A stretch of DNA of 64,000 nt from Segatella copri. GTDB taxonomy: Bacteria; Bacteroidota; Bacteroidia; Bacteroidales; Bacteroidaceae. The translations under genes were made by a program, and so were the position numbers. Below are positions 1 through 8,225 of the stretch, one piece after another. The notes beneath the pieces were generated by a model that had not been told where the DNA came from, searched no databases, and was given only the letters and a program-made list of their open reading frames with translations. Numbering within the stretch: the first letter of the stretch is position 1; every line of letters starts with the position of its first letter. The DNA is taken from NCBI RefSeq assembly GCF_026015295.1, contig NZ_JAPDUW010000001.1, forward strand, positions 868,001 to 932,000. Direction: 5' to 3'.

Positions 1-16
1 TGCCGGATTTAAGGAG

Positions 17-147
17 AATGTTGAATGTTGAGTGTTGAATGTTGAATTAGGCTAGCGCCTTTGCGACCGTTAGGCAATTCAACATTCAACATTAAATTCA
101 ACATTCAACATTAAATTCAACATTCAACACTCAACATTCAACATTCA
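17..147. repeat. Iterated-word inverted repeat (first copy)
   Basis: Left half (17-48) is built from repeats of GTTGAATGTTGA-type words. The right half (76-147) carries the complementary words (AATTCAACATTCAAC), repeated several times. The core between them begins AGGCT and ends CCGTTAGGC. The same architecture and core ends occur at 31590-31696. On a transcript the halves can fold into a long imperfect hairpin. The right half runs to within six bases of the next start codon, so it also forms the 5' leader of that gene. Confidence 0.75.
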
Positions 148-152
148 AAAAA

Positions 153-2711
153 ATGGAACATATTATAGCATATAATCCGTACAAGAATGGCAATAAGGGG
201 AGCGTAAGCTCCCAGCCACTCTCGGTCTACGACAAGACCATCGCTTATCCCTGGATGGCAGACCTGGTAGCTGCCATCCGTGGGGGTAACGATGAACTGA
301 AGAAGCAGTTGCCTTTCCGCTGCGCTCACTACTACCAGTTCCGAGACAACAGGCGCTCGCAGAAAAATGCCGTGCCCGAAAGCTTCCTCTTCCAGACCAC
401 CATCGATGTGGACGACAAGGAATATGTGGATAAGGCGATAGAGAAGGCACGAGAGCTGAACTGCGACGATACCATCTGGAACGGAGCCCTGCTGCACCTG
501 GAGTACTCAGCCCGCAAGAAGTTGCACATCGACATCCGCATGCCCATCGGTATGACTATCGAGGAGACACAGCGAGCCTATTGCGAGGCGCTGGGCGTGC
601 CCTACGACGAGAGCTGTATCACGCCAGAACGCATGCTCTTCATCACCGACAAGGCGTCGGAAATCTATCGCTCGCCCCACTGGTACGAGGTGCTGCCACA
701 GGAAGAACTGAAAAAGCGCAGACAAGCCTACATGGACCGTGGGCTCACCATTGACGGAAGACAGCAACAGGGCACTCAGCCCCAACCATTCAACATTCAA
801 CACTCAACATTCAACACTCAACAAAATGTTCAAGACCATCGACTTCCGGGCTCTGACAGCCATCACGCTGTTTCTTCTGGCTCTGCTATTCAGCCTGCCC
901 AACCTTGTGATAGCAATGCTGCTCATGCTGCTCATCTCAGCCCTGCTGGAGCTCATCAGGATGCTGGCACTGTGGCAACCGGCAAGAACCTAGCAGCCTT
1001 CGACCTCTTCCGCAATGCGGCTGGACTGAAGGATGTAGACATCAACACTCCAGGCTCCCGTCACTCATCGCTCCTGGCGATTATGAGCGCAGGCGCATCG
1101 AGAGTGATGCCCGAAGACGAACTGAAGGCGGTGGTGGCGCAGAAGATGCCTGCCTTCTCGCAGGAGCGTGACTGCCAGCAGCTCATCCACGACTTCTATG
1201 CGAAATATGGTGACAGTTCGAAGCCGATGTCGCAAGCCGTGATCCGCATCAATGCCCAGGCAGAGAAGTCCTCCCAGAAGGAAGCCGTGACATTCAAATC
1301 CGCAAGTTCCGTGGGTTCCGAGGGCGGCACGGATTCCAATGCGGAAGATGATAAATTAGCTCCACCTCCGATGCCCGAACATCTTCCCAAACTCGTGGAG
1401 CTGCTGTTATCGAAGACACCGGACGTATACAAGCCAGCCGTGGCACACGCCATCTTCCCGCCACTTGCTACACACCTCTGTAAGACCACCTTCAAGTATA
1501 TCGACAATGTGGAGCACGAGGCTACCCTGATGTGCTGTCTGCTGGCGGGTACGGGCGCAGGCAAGAACTGTGTGCAGATGCCTATCAACATGATTATGGA
1601 GGACATCAGACAGCGCGACCGTGAGAACCTGCAACGGGAGAAGGAATGGAAAGAAGAGGTGACACGCAAGGGCGCCAACAAGGATAAGCGCAAGCGCCCG
1701 GAAAACCTCATCATACAGGAGATAGACGCCGATATGACCAATCCGGCATTCGTCATGCGCACGGCTGAGGCTCAGGAACATTTTCTCTATACATCGCTTA
1801 ATGAGATAGACCAGTTCGACGCCCTCAAGGGGCAGGGCAACCAGCAGTTCAAGATCATGTGCCTTGCCTTTGATCCGGGCAACCAATACGGTCAGACTCG
1901 CGTGGGCACATCGAGTATCACCGAGCGCATCACCATCCGGTTCAACTGGAATGCATCGACCACCGTCCAGCTGGGGCAGCGATATTTCTCCAAGGTGCTC
2001 ACCGACGGACCTATCAGCCGCATCAACTTCTGTACCATCCCGGAGCGGGAAATCGGTGCCGAAATGCCAGTATACGGCGAATACGACGATGCCTTCAGAG
2101 AGGCGCTCAGACCGTACATAGAGAATCTGTGCAAGGCGTCGGGCAGGATAGACTGCACTGAGGCTTCTGTCCTGGCAGAAAAGTTGAAGGATGAGAACGC
2201 CGACTTTTCGCGCATGTCGCAAAACAGGGTGTTCGAGAATCTCTCCTTCCGTGGCAACGTAATTGCCTTTCTCAAGGCTTGCGTGCTATACGTGGCAAAC
2301 GGCTGCAAATGGGAACCCGAAATAGAAGAGTTCATCAGATGGAGCGAGAGCTACGACCTGTGGTGCAAGATGATTTTCTTTGGTGCAAGCATAGCCAAGG
2401 CTAATGAGGTAGGAGAGAAATCGAGCAAGCGAGGACCTGCCAACCTGCTGCAGCAATTGCCTGACACCTTCACCTACACGCAGGCTGAAATGGTACGTCT
2501 GCATAACGACTTCGGCAAGAAGGGTACGGCGACGATGCTGAGAAACTGGGTGAACCGTCATTATATCGAGAAAATTCCTCCGAAGGGAGTAAATGCCGAC
2601 GGAGCTGACGGAAAGCAGGGCGGAAAGGTGTTCAGTATTCAGTTATTCAGTTTTAAGAAGCTATTATTCCGTTCTGACGGACTCGACCTGAGATGTTTCA
2701 ACGCAAAATAG
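153..2711 (+). CDS. VirE_N (BT_4734-like) / DUF3987 primase-helicase-like protein
   Basis: This 852-residue protein resembles the Bacteroidota family with a BT_4734/VirE-type N-terminal domain (about residues 1-190, a primase-like region) and a C-terminal DUF3987 ATPase-like domain (about 410-800). A P-loop-like GTGAGKN lies near residues 466-472. The linker (about 205-280) is odd: residues 213-225 are encoded by the same AACATTCAACACTC words found between genes, and residues 227-275 are rich in His, Ser, Ala and Pro. A second frame in this linker encodes a hydrophobic peptide (826-993). Another spacer-like tract (2628-2654) encodes part of the C-terminus. The DUF5675 gene follows 24 bases downstream, so co-transcription is likely. 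The biological role of the family is not established; the DNA-related role is inferred from domains. Confidence 0.7.
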   Translation: MEHIIAYNPYKNGNKGSVSSQPLSVYDKTIAYPWMADLVAAIRGGNDELKKQLPFRCAHYYQFRDNRRSQKNAVPESFLFQTTIDVDDKEYVDKAIEKARELNCDDTIWNGALLHLEYSARKKLHIDIRMPIGMTIEETQRAYCEALGVPYDESCITPERMLFITDKASEIYRSPHWYEVLPQEELKKRRQAYMDRGLTIDGRQQQGTQPQPFNIQHSTFNTQQNVQDHRLPGSDSHHAVSSGSAIQPAQPCDSNAAHAAHLSPAGAHQDAGTVATGKNLAAFDLFRNAAGLKDVDINTPGSRHSSLLAIMSAGASRVMPEDELKAVVAQKMPAFSQERDCQQLIHDFYAKYGDSSKPMSQAVIRINAQAEKSSQKEAVTFKSASSVGSEGGTDSNAEDDKLAPPPMPEHLPKLVELLLSKTPDVYKPAVAHAIFPPLATHLCKTTFKYIDNVEHEATLMCCLLAGTGAGKNCVQMPINMIMEDIRQRDRENLQREKEWKEEVTRKGANKDKRKRPENLIIQEIDADMTNPAFVMRTAEAQEHFLYTSLNEIDQFDALKGQGNQQFKIMCLAFDPGNQYGQTRVGTSSITERITIRFNWNASTTVQLGQRYFSKVLTDGPISRINFCTIPEREIGAEMPVYGEYDDAFREALRPYIENLCKASGRIDCTEASVLAEKLKDENADFSRMSQNRVFENLSFRGNVIAFLKACVLYVANGCKWEPEIEEFIRWSESYDLWCKMIFFGASIAKANEVGEKSSKRGPANLLQQLPDTFTYTQAEMVRLHNDFGKKGTATMLRNWVNRHYIEKIPPKGVNADGADGKQGGKVFSIQLFSFKKLLFRSDGLDLRCFNAK
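826..993 (+). CDS. Nested small membrane-protein ORF (speculative)
   Basis: A 55-residue ORF lies in the +1 frame inside the linker of the VirE_N/DUF3987 gene. It starts MFKTIDFRAL, continues with two hydrophobic stretches dominated by Leu, Ile, Ala and Met (about residues 11-31 and 33-45), and ends with a polar tail. Its ATG is preceded by the same iterated spacer (AACATTCAACACTCAAC then AAAATG) that precedes the start codons at 153 and 2736. The main frame in this stretch is low in complexity, whereas this frame looks like a genuine membrane peptide. It could be a translated overprinted gene or a relic of a gene captured in the linker. No family is recognised. Confidence 0.35.
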   Translation: MFKTIDFRALTAITLFLLALLFSLPNLVIAMLLMLLISALLELIRMLALWQPART

Positions 2712-2735
2712 TTTAACACTTAACATTCAAACAAA

Positions 2736-3296
2736 ATGGAAATAGTATTAAAGCGTATAGCTAAAAAGGGAACTTATACCATCGGCAGGCTCTATCTGCT
2801 GACCGATGCAAGTGTAAGTCGTAACTCGCTGCCGGGCAAGAAGAAAGACGACAAGTGCAAATTGATTCATACCTTTGACAGCCAGCTGTTGTCCAAAGAT
2901 ACATATCTCTGCGATACCATGGAGCCTACATGGCGCAATCTGCTGGGTATCAAGCTAAAGCCAGAGGAAGTGGATGCCCGCTATAGCCGCAAGAGCGGCG
3001 TGAAGGCTCGTAAGGTACCTGGTCATACTGCCATTCCTGAGGGTACTTATCCTGTGGTCATATCGTATTCTCCAAGATTCAAGCGTTGGTTGCCATTGCT
3101 GGTGGGTGTGCCGAATTTCGAGGGCATCCGCATCCATGCAGGCAATTATCCTGACGATACACAAGGCTGCATCCTTGTTGGAGAGAACAAGTTCGAGGGC
3201 ATGGTGGTGAACTCCCGCATCTGGCTGCAGCGGCTCATCAACGCCATGACAGCGGCGCGCGACCGAGACGAAAGTATCTGGATAACCATCCTATAG
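2736..3296 (+). CDS. DUF5675 family protein, YkuD-like motif
   Basis: This 186-residue protein belongs to the DUF5675 family, often found in phage-like or mobile gene sets of Bacteroidota. Near the C-terminus, His134 (IRIHAGNY) and Cys145 (TQGCILVG) are arranged like the His...(S/T)xGC signature of L,D-transpeptidases (YkuD fold), so action on peptidoglycan or a related cross-link is plausible but unproven. No signal peptide is visible. It follows the VirE_N/DUF3987 gene by 24 bases across a short AACATTCAAAC spacer, and a hairpin terminator follows it. In related genomes the comparable position near HU-like and smalltalk genes is usually held by an N-acetylmuramoyl-L-alanine amidase. Confidence 0.65.
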   Translation: MEIVLKRIAKKGTYTIGRLYLLTDASVSRNSLPGKKKDDKCKLIHTFDSQLLSKDTYLCDTMEPTWRNLLGIKLKPEEVDARYSRKSGVKARKVPGHTAIPEGTYPVVISYSPRFKRWLPLLVGVPNFEGIRIHAGNYPDDTQGCILVGENKFEGMVVNSRIWLQRLINAMTAARDRDESIWITIL

Positions 3297-3301
3297 ACAA
3301 A

Positions 3302-3341
3302 CAGCATCCCTGCATAAGGGATGCTGCTAATCTGTTTTTAT
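3302..3341 (+). terminator. Intrinsic terminator after DUF5675 gene
   Basis: Arms AGCATCCCT and AGGGATGCT enclose a short GCATA loop, followed by GCTAATCTG and a T run. Confidence 0.7.
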
Positions 3342-3364
3342 ATATTTTCTGACTGAAAACGTTC

Positions 3365-3874
3365 TTAAAGCTTTGACCAGTCGATGCTGCGGATAAATGC
3401 CAAGGTTGAAACCCAATCGCAGTCGAGGCAGAATGGAGTAGGAACATCCGGGGTGTTGTAATAAGCCAGGGTAAACTCTGTATCTGCATCCTTAAATGCC
3501 TTGTGGTCGATGGTTGCCTGCTTGAAAAACTGGGTTACGAGCGGCTTGTTCTTGTTTGAAGCCTCCTTCAGTCGCCTCTGATAGAGCGTAATATAAACGC
3601 TCATGGCGTAGGCCTGCTCGTTGAGATAGCGAACCTTGATGTTCAAGGTGTCCTTGCTCAGATTCTTGTCGAGCATTACATACGGTGGCAGAATCTTGCT
3701 GCGCATGTAGGTCATTGCGTCAAACTTGAAGAGGGCTGTACGGCGCTCGTCCATGCTCTTCGTGGTGTCGTTGATGATTGCATCAGAAGTGCGGAGCACC
3801 TCGTTTAATACATCCTGGGCGCTTGCCTTAGCTATGCTGAGGGTGAGCGCAAATAATAATATTATGTATCTCAT
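3365..3874 (-). CDS. Exported protein of unknown function
   Basis: Starting at the methionine of MRYIILLFALTLSIAKASAQ, this is a 169-residue protein with a clear N-terminal signal peptide cleaved near ASAQ. The mature part is mostly helical in appearance, has two cysteines close together (FCLDCDW) near the C-terminus, and no motif I recognise. A start 24 bases further upstream (MIINNF) is possible but would bury the signal peptide. It is the last gene of the minus-strand group containing the ABC ATPase and ruvC, 30 bases after the ABC gene's start. Confidence 0.6.
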   Translation of the reverse strand: MRYIILLFALTLSIAKASAQDVLNEVLRTSDAIINDTTKSMDERRTALFKFDAMTYMRSKILPPYVMLDKNLSKDTLNIKVRYLNEQAYAMSVYITLYQRRLKEASNKNKPLVTQFFKQATIDHKAFKDADTEFTLAYYNTPDVPTPFCLDCDWVSTLAFIRSIDWSKL

Positions 3875-3904
3875 CTTTCTGAAATTATTAATTATCAATT
3901 TTTT

Positions 3905-5395
3905 TTAATCGTTGGTGTGGCGCAAGAGGAAGATGCTGTGGTCGATGCACGCTGGCAATTCTTCCTTATAATGCGTTACCATGATCATGGTTTTGTTCTG
4001 GCGGCGACAGAAGGCTTCGATGACGTCTTTTACAAGACGGCGGTTGCGGTTGTCGAGTCCGTGGAGCGGTTCATCGAGAATCAGCAGTTCCGGATCCTTG
4101 ACAAAGGCTCGTGCCAGGAGAACGAGGCGCTGTTCGCCGCTGGAGAGCTTCAGGAAACCACGGTCTTCAAGACCTTCCAGTCCGAAGACTTTCATCCAGA
4201 AGCGGCACTTGTCCATATCTTCTTCCTTCGGCTTTACATAGAGACCTACGGAATCCATCAGGCCGCTTGCTACGATGCGGATGGCTGGCAGGTCGCGCTG
4301 GTAAGAGCGGTGAAGCTCAGGCGATACGTAGCCGATGTGTTTCTTGATGTCCCAGATGCTTTCGCCGCTGCCTCGAGGATTGTCGAAGAGGGTGATGTCG
4401 CAGGCATAACTCTGCGGATTATCGGCACAGACCAGACTGAGGAGCGTACTCTTTCCGGCTCCGTTCTGTCCGCTCAAAGCCCATCGCTCGCCGTTCATCA
4501 CGGTCCAGTCGAGGTCCTTGAGGATGATTCGCTCGCCATACTGTATGCGTACCTTGTTCATCTTCACCACTTCCTGGGTGTGATATTCGCGGTCGCTGTA
4601 AGGCTGGTCTACGATGGCCTGTACCATCTCCGGGCTCAGCACATGGGCAGGCACGGATTCTCTGCCGGCAAGATATTCGGCGAGGGTTACCTTAGGCTGA
4701 ACCTTCATATCCTTCACTTCTACCACGTGGGTGATGAAATCGGGAATATCATCGCTCTTGCTCAGTACGAGGATAATCTGCAGGGCTCGTTCTGAAGAGA
4801 GGGTCTTGAGCAGTTCCTTGAGCTGGTCACGGGTTTCAGCATCGAGTCCGATAAACGGATTGTCCATGATGAGCACGCGAGGCTCTGAGAAGAGGGTAGA
4901 GGCAAGTTTGAACTTGCGGAGCTCGCCACTTGAGAGCAGGATGGTGTATTTGTCCATCAGGTGCTGCATGTGGAAGAGTTTGTAGATGTGCTGCTGCAGG
5001 GCTCTGCGCTCCGGAGTGTCTTCACCGGCCATCTGGTAGGCTTCTTCCAACTTGTCCTTTACGACAGGCGTGTTCTCGTCTATCTCGAGCTGGTTCCAGC
5101 GCTGCTGCAGGAAATAAGTGCGGTCGTTATCGCCTCCGTAGCTGTCGCGGAAGGTAATATACTTGATGTTGTCGCTCACCATTGTTTTCTGACTAGGTGA
5201 GAAATCGTAATCAGGGTCGTGCATCAGGAGTGGGTGGCGACCTACGATGATGTCGACAAACATTGATTTTCCTCCACCGTTCGGACCTACGATAGCGATG
5301 TGCTCACCATCGCACGCCTCGAAGTTTACGGGTTCTGCCATACGCCAGTCGGGCATACGGGTAACACCATTTTTAATGCTAATAATCTTTTGCAT
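3905..5395 (-). CDS. Tandem ATP-binding cassette protein (ModF-like)
   Basis: This 496-residue soluble protein has two ABC nucleotide-binding domains and no membrane segments. Domain 1 carries Walker A GPNGGGKS and signature LSSGELRKF. Domain 2 carries GQNGAGKSTLL, signature LSSGEQRLVLLARAF and Walker B LLILDEP. The arrangement matches the ModF/PhrA group of tandem ABC ATPases, whose exact role is poorly defined. It differs from ABC-F proteins by lacking the long charged inter-domain linker seen in the two ABC-F genes of this window. RuvC lies five bases upstream, so the two are almost certainly co-transcribed. Confidence 0.8.
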   Translation of the reverse strand: MQKIISIKNGVTRMPDWRMAEPVNFEACDGEHIAIVGPNGGGKSMFVDIIVGRHPLLMHDPDYDFSPSQKTMVSDNIKYITFRDSYGGDNDRTYFLQQRWNQLEIDENTPVVKDKLEEAYQMAGEDTPERRALQQHIYKLFHMQHLMDKYTILLSSGELRKFKLASTLFSEPRVLIMDNPFIGLDAETRDQLKELLKTLSSERALQIILVLSKSDDIPDFITHVVEVKDMKVQPKVTLAEYLAGRESVPAHVLSPEMVQAIVDQPYSDREYHTQEVVKMNKVRIQYGERIILKDLDWTVMNGERWALSGQNGAGKSTLLSLVCADNPQSYACDITLFDNPRGSGESIWDIKKHIGYVSPELHRSYQRDLPAIRIVASGLMDSVGLYVKPKEEDMDKCRFWMKVFGLEGLEDRGFLKLSSGEQRLVLLARAFVKDPELLILDEPLHGLDNRNRRLVKDVIEAFCRRQNKTMIMVTHYKEELPACIDHSIFLLRHTND

Positions 5396-5400
5396 CTCTC

Positions 5401-5976
5401 TTATTTTTTTATTCTACTCTGATTCTTTGTTGCAAAGTCTTTCCAGCTGCTGTAGTGCTTGGCGTCGGTCTCCGGGCGGTTCATCTGCAGAAAGTGGCAG
5501 TAGGCTGCCCCCAGCGCATCGGTAGCGTCCATGAACTTCGGCATTTCATCTTGCTGAATATGGAGCAGTCGCTGCAGCATTCCTGCCACCTGTTCCTTCG
5601 AAGCCTGTCCCTGTCCCGTAATGGCCATCTTGATTTTGAGCGGCGCATATTCGTGGATAGGAACGCTGTGATGAATGGCGGCTGCGATGGCTACTCCCTG
5701 CGCTCTGCCCAGTTTGAGCATCGACTGCACGTTCTTGCCGAAGAAGGGGGCTTCGATGGCCATCTCATCGGGCAGATAGCTGTCGATGATGCCGGTTACG
5801 CGGTCGAAGATCTTGCCCAGCCGGAGATAGGGATCGCTCTCTTTGCGCATGTCGATAACGCCCATCACCACCAGTTCTGCCTTGTTGCCGATGATGCGGA
5901 TTACGCCATAGCCCATCACGTTGGTTCCGGGGTCAATGCCGAGTATAATCTTCTCTGTATTCGATTTCTTGATCAT
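5401..5976 (-). CDS. ruvC: Crossover junction endodeoxyribonuclease RuvC
   Basis: RuvC resolves Holliday junctions during recombination and works with RuvAB. The 191-residue protein shows the acidic active-site set: Asp15 (GIDPGTN), Glu75 (IEAPFFGKN), and Asp150 and Asp153 (MDATDALGAAYCH). Length is slightly above the usual 165-175, with a basic C-terminal tail ending QSRIKK. It lies in a minus-strand run, 35 bases after the metallo-hydrolase start and 5 bases before the ABC ATPase. Confidence 0.93.
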   Translation of the reverse strand: MIKKSNTEKIILGIDPGTNVMGYGVIRIIGNKAELVVMGVIDMRKESDPYLRLGKIFDRVTGIIDSYLPDEMAIEAPFFGKNVQSMLKLGRAQGVAIAAAIHHSVPIHEYAPLKIKMAITGQGQASKEQVAGMLQRLLHIQQDEMPKFMDATDALGAAYCHFLQMNRPETDAKHYSSWKDFATKNQSRIKK

Positions 5977-6011
5977 CGCTGATAAATCTCCTGACTTTTA
6001 AAAATGCTGTT

Positions 6012-6656
6012 TTAACGGTCCATATAAGGATTGTGAGCAAGCTCTTCGCCTATGCTGGTGTATTCGCCATGACCCGGGAGAACCTGGGTTTCGTCAGGCA
6101 ACTGACCGAGATGGCGCAGACTGTTGATGATGCGGAACATGCTGCCTCCAGGGAAATCGGTTCTGCCGATAGAGTTGTGGAAGAGGGTGTCGCCGGTGAA
6201 GGCTACGTGCTCTGCCTCGCAATAGAAGGTGACGGAACCGCTGCTGTGGCCCGGAGTGGCGATGACCTGGAACTCGTGGTTACCGAACTTGATGACCTCT
6301 TCATCTTCGAAGAATCTGCCTATCGGCGGAAACTGGTAATCGAGTTGCATCTGATAGAAGGTTTCTGCCTGCTTGGCGAGTCCCTTCATCAGGTTTTCAT
6401 CTGCTGCCGATACTTCCGGTTTCAGTCCGAACTCCTGATAGATGGTGTTGTTGCCGAAGTTATGGTCAAGATGGCCATGGGTTACGAGCAGGTGAACGGG
6501 CTTGAACTGGTTCTCCTTAATATATTGTGTAATAGCCGTGCGCTCTTCCGGATAGAAGGCGCCGCAATCGATGATGACGCATTCCTTGGTCTCATCGCTC
6601 ACCACGTAGCAGTTTTCCTGCAACATGTTTACTTGAAATCTTTCTATATGTAACAT
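6012..6656 (-). CDS. Metallo-beta-lactamase-fold hydrolase (glyoxalase II-like)
   Basis: A 214-residue MBL-fold hydrolase. The zinc-binding motif THGHLDHNFG, the second ligand region TPGHSSGSV, the bridging Asp in FTGDTLFHNSIGRTDF and the final His in LPGHGEY are all present. The layout is closest to the short glyoxalase II-like/YcbL group. The substrate is not predictable from the sequence; a thioester such as S-lactoylglutathione is the family prototype, but Bacteroidota often lack glutathione. It lies between rsmG and ruvC in the same direction. Confidence 0.85.
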   Translation of the reverse strand: MLHIERFQVNMLQENCYVVSDETKECVIIDCGAFYPEERTAITQYIKENQFKPVHLLVTHGHLDHNFGNNTIYQEFGLKPEVSAADENLMKGLAKQAETFYQMQLDYQFPPIGRFFEDEEVIKFGNHEFQVIATPGHSSGSVTFYCEAEHVAFTGDTLFHNSIGRTDFPGGSMFRIINSLRHLGQLPDETQVLPGHGEYTSIGEELAHNPYMDR

Positions 6657-6692
6657 TTCTTACTTTGAACTTTATGATTACTTTTCACTCTT

Positions 6693-7319
6693 CTAAGCCG
6701 GAACGTAAACCAGTTGCTTGTCCTGACTGAACCATTCTTCATCGAAGAAAGTGCTGAGCGGAGTGATTTCTGAAATCTTGAAGTATTGCTTCAGTTCTTC
6801 TTTCAGATTACCGCCCTTCAGACACAGAAGTCCGTTAGGCAGAGCGTTTTGTCCCTTCTGCTTAAAGTTTTTCTTGATAATCTTCATCAGGTCAGGAAGC
6901 TGCATTACCGCACGGCTTACCACGAAATCGTACTTGCCTTTTTCGTCCTCTCCGCGCAGATGCTCTGCCTTGAGATTCTGCAGATTGATGGCCGTAGCCA
7001 CCTCGTTGCAGACTCTGATTTTCTTGCCCGTTCCATCTATCAGCTTGAACTTGCATTCAGGGAAAAGGATGGCGAGCGGAATGCCCGGGAAACCTCCGCC
7101 GCAGCCGAAATCGAGAATCTCCGTGCCCGGACGGAAATGGATGGCTTTGGCTATTGCCAGAGAATGGAGCACGTGGTGCTCGTACAGATTATCGATGTCC
7201 TTGCGGCTGATGACATTGATCTTGCTGTTCCAGTCGCGGTATAATGCATCGAGTGCCTCGAACTGCTTTTTCTGCTCTTCCGTGAGGTTCGGGAAGTATT
7301 TCTCTATTATTTCTATCAT
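6693..7319 (-). CDS. rsmG: 16S rRNA (guanine527-N7)-methyltransferase RsmG
   Basis: RsmG (GidB) methylates G527 of 16S rRNA using S-adenosylmethionine. The SAM-binding loop is ILDFGCGGGFPGIPLA, and the catalytic-side motif VVSRAV is present. I place the start at MIEIIEKYF, giving 208 residues, the normal family length; a longer reading would add 45 residues that overlap the promoter region. It is the first gene of the minus-strand group 7319-3365. Confidence 0.93.
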   Translation of the reverse strand: MIEIIEKYFPNLTEEQKKQFEALDALYRDWNSKINVISRKDIDNLYEHHVLHSLAIAKAIHFRPGTEILDFGCGGGFPGIPLAILFPECKFKLIDGTGKKIRVCNEVATAINLQNLKAEHLRGEDEKGKYDFVVSRAVMQLPDLMKIIKKNFKQKGQNALPNGLLCLKGGNLKEELKQYFKISEITPLSTFFDEEWFSQDKQLVYVPA

Positions 7320-7360
7320 ATAATTATATGTATTCTTCTTTATTTCTACTGATTTTTCTG

Positions 7361-7368
7361 CAAAGGTA
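7361..7368 (-). promoter_or_regulatory. -7 box for rsmG
   Basis: The minus strand reads TACCTTTG, a match to the Bacteroidota -7 consensus TAnnTTTG, 42 bases upstream of the rsmG start. No good TTTG -33 element is seen at the expected distance. Confidence 0.5.
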
Positions 7369-7443
7369 GTGTAAAAAATCGGAAAACACGTAATAAAAAC
7401 ATCAAAATCTGTCAGATTATGCTCGTATATTAAGTTTTTTGCG

Positions 7444-7451
7444 TAACTTTG
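7444..7451 (+). promoter_or_regulatory. -7 box for the HAD hydrolase gene
   Basis: TAACTTTG fits the phylum -7 consensus and lies 54 bases upstream of the start at 7505. It diverges from the rsmG promoter. Confidence 0.5.
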
Positions 7452-7504
7452 CACCCGTTTTCAATATAATTTAAGCAAAAATAGATAAAAACAGACAAGA
7501 AAAT

Positions 7505-8188
7505 ATGATAAAAGCAGCACTCTTCGATCTGGATGGCGTGGTATTCGATACAGAATCACAGTACTCCATCTTCTGGGGAATGATAGGCAGGGAGTATCAT
7601 CCGGAAATGCCCGATTTCGAATATCGCATCAAAGGACAGACTCTGGTTCAGATTTACGACAAGTATTTCACCGATGAAGCCGTCTTCGCCCACATCGAAG
7701 GTTTTACAGGCGCAAAGGAGGAACAGGCTAAGATTACAGCCCGACTGGATGAGTTTGAAAAGACCATGCAGTATGAATATATTGCAGGGTTCGAAGACTT
7801 CATCAGCGACTTGAAGGAGCATGGCGTAAAATGCGCTGTGGTAACGAGCAGCAACATTCAGAAGATGCTGAATGTTTATGAACGTCACCCGGAATTCAAG
7901 GCTTATTTCGACCGCGTGCTGACCAGCGAGGATTTCGCTGAGAGCAAGCCTCATCCTGACTGCTATCTGAAAGGTGCAGCCTATTTCGGTGTAGAACCGG
8001 AGGACTGTGTAGGGCTGGAAGACAGCTTTAACGGACTGAAGGCGGTGAGAGCCTCAGGAGCCTTTACCTTAGGTCTTGCCACAACGAACAGCAGAGAAGC
8101 CATCCAACCGCTATCCGACTATGTGATAGATGATTACAGAGGTTTCAGCTTTGCTGACTTGCAGCGCATCGTGGAGAATGCGAAATAG
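7505..8188 (+). CDS. HAD superfamily phosphatase (beta-phosphoglucomutase-like)
   Basis: This 227-residue protein has all four HAD motifs: the nucleophile motif DLDGVVFDTE (Asp8, Asp10), VVTSSN for phosphate binding, the Lys of ESKPHPD, and the Mg-binding acidic motif VGLEDSFNG. A helical cap domain sits after motif I, as in the beta-phosphoglucomutase/phosphatase subgroup. It is probably a cytoplasmic sugar-phosphate or nucleotide-type phosphatase; the substrate cannot be read from the sequence. panB follows after 37 bases and may be co-transcribed. Confidence 0.85.
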   Translation: MIKAALFDLDGVVFDTESQYSIFWGMIGREYHPEMPDFEYRIKGQTLVQIYDKYFTDEAVFAHIEGFTGAKEEQAKITARLDEFEKTMQYEYIAGFEDFISDLKEHGVKCAVVTSSNIQKMLNVYERHPEFKAYFDRVLTSEDFAESKPHPDCYLKGAAYFGVEPEDCVGLEDSFNGLKAVRASGAFTLGLATTNSREAIQPLSDYVIDDYRGFSFADLQRIVENAK

Positions 8189-8225
8189 ATTCAACGCAGA
8201 ACAATAAATAAATCAAAATAAAAAA

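Noticed and set aside
1407..2222. 271-codon minus-strand ORF opposite the DUF3987 domain
   Set aside because: Opposite a recognisable domain, no leader or promoter, no domain of its own.
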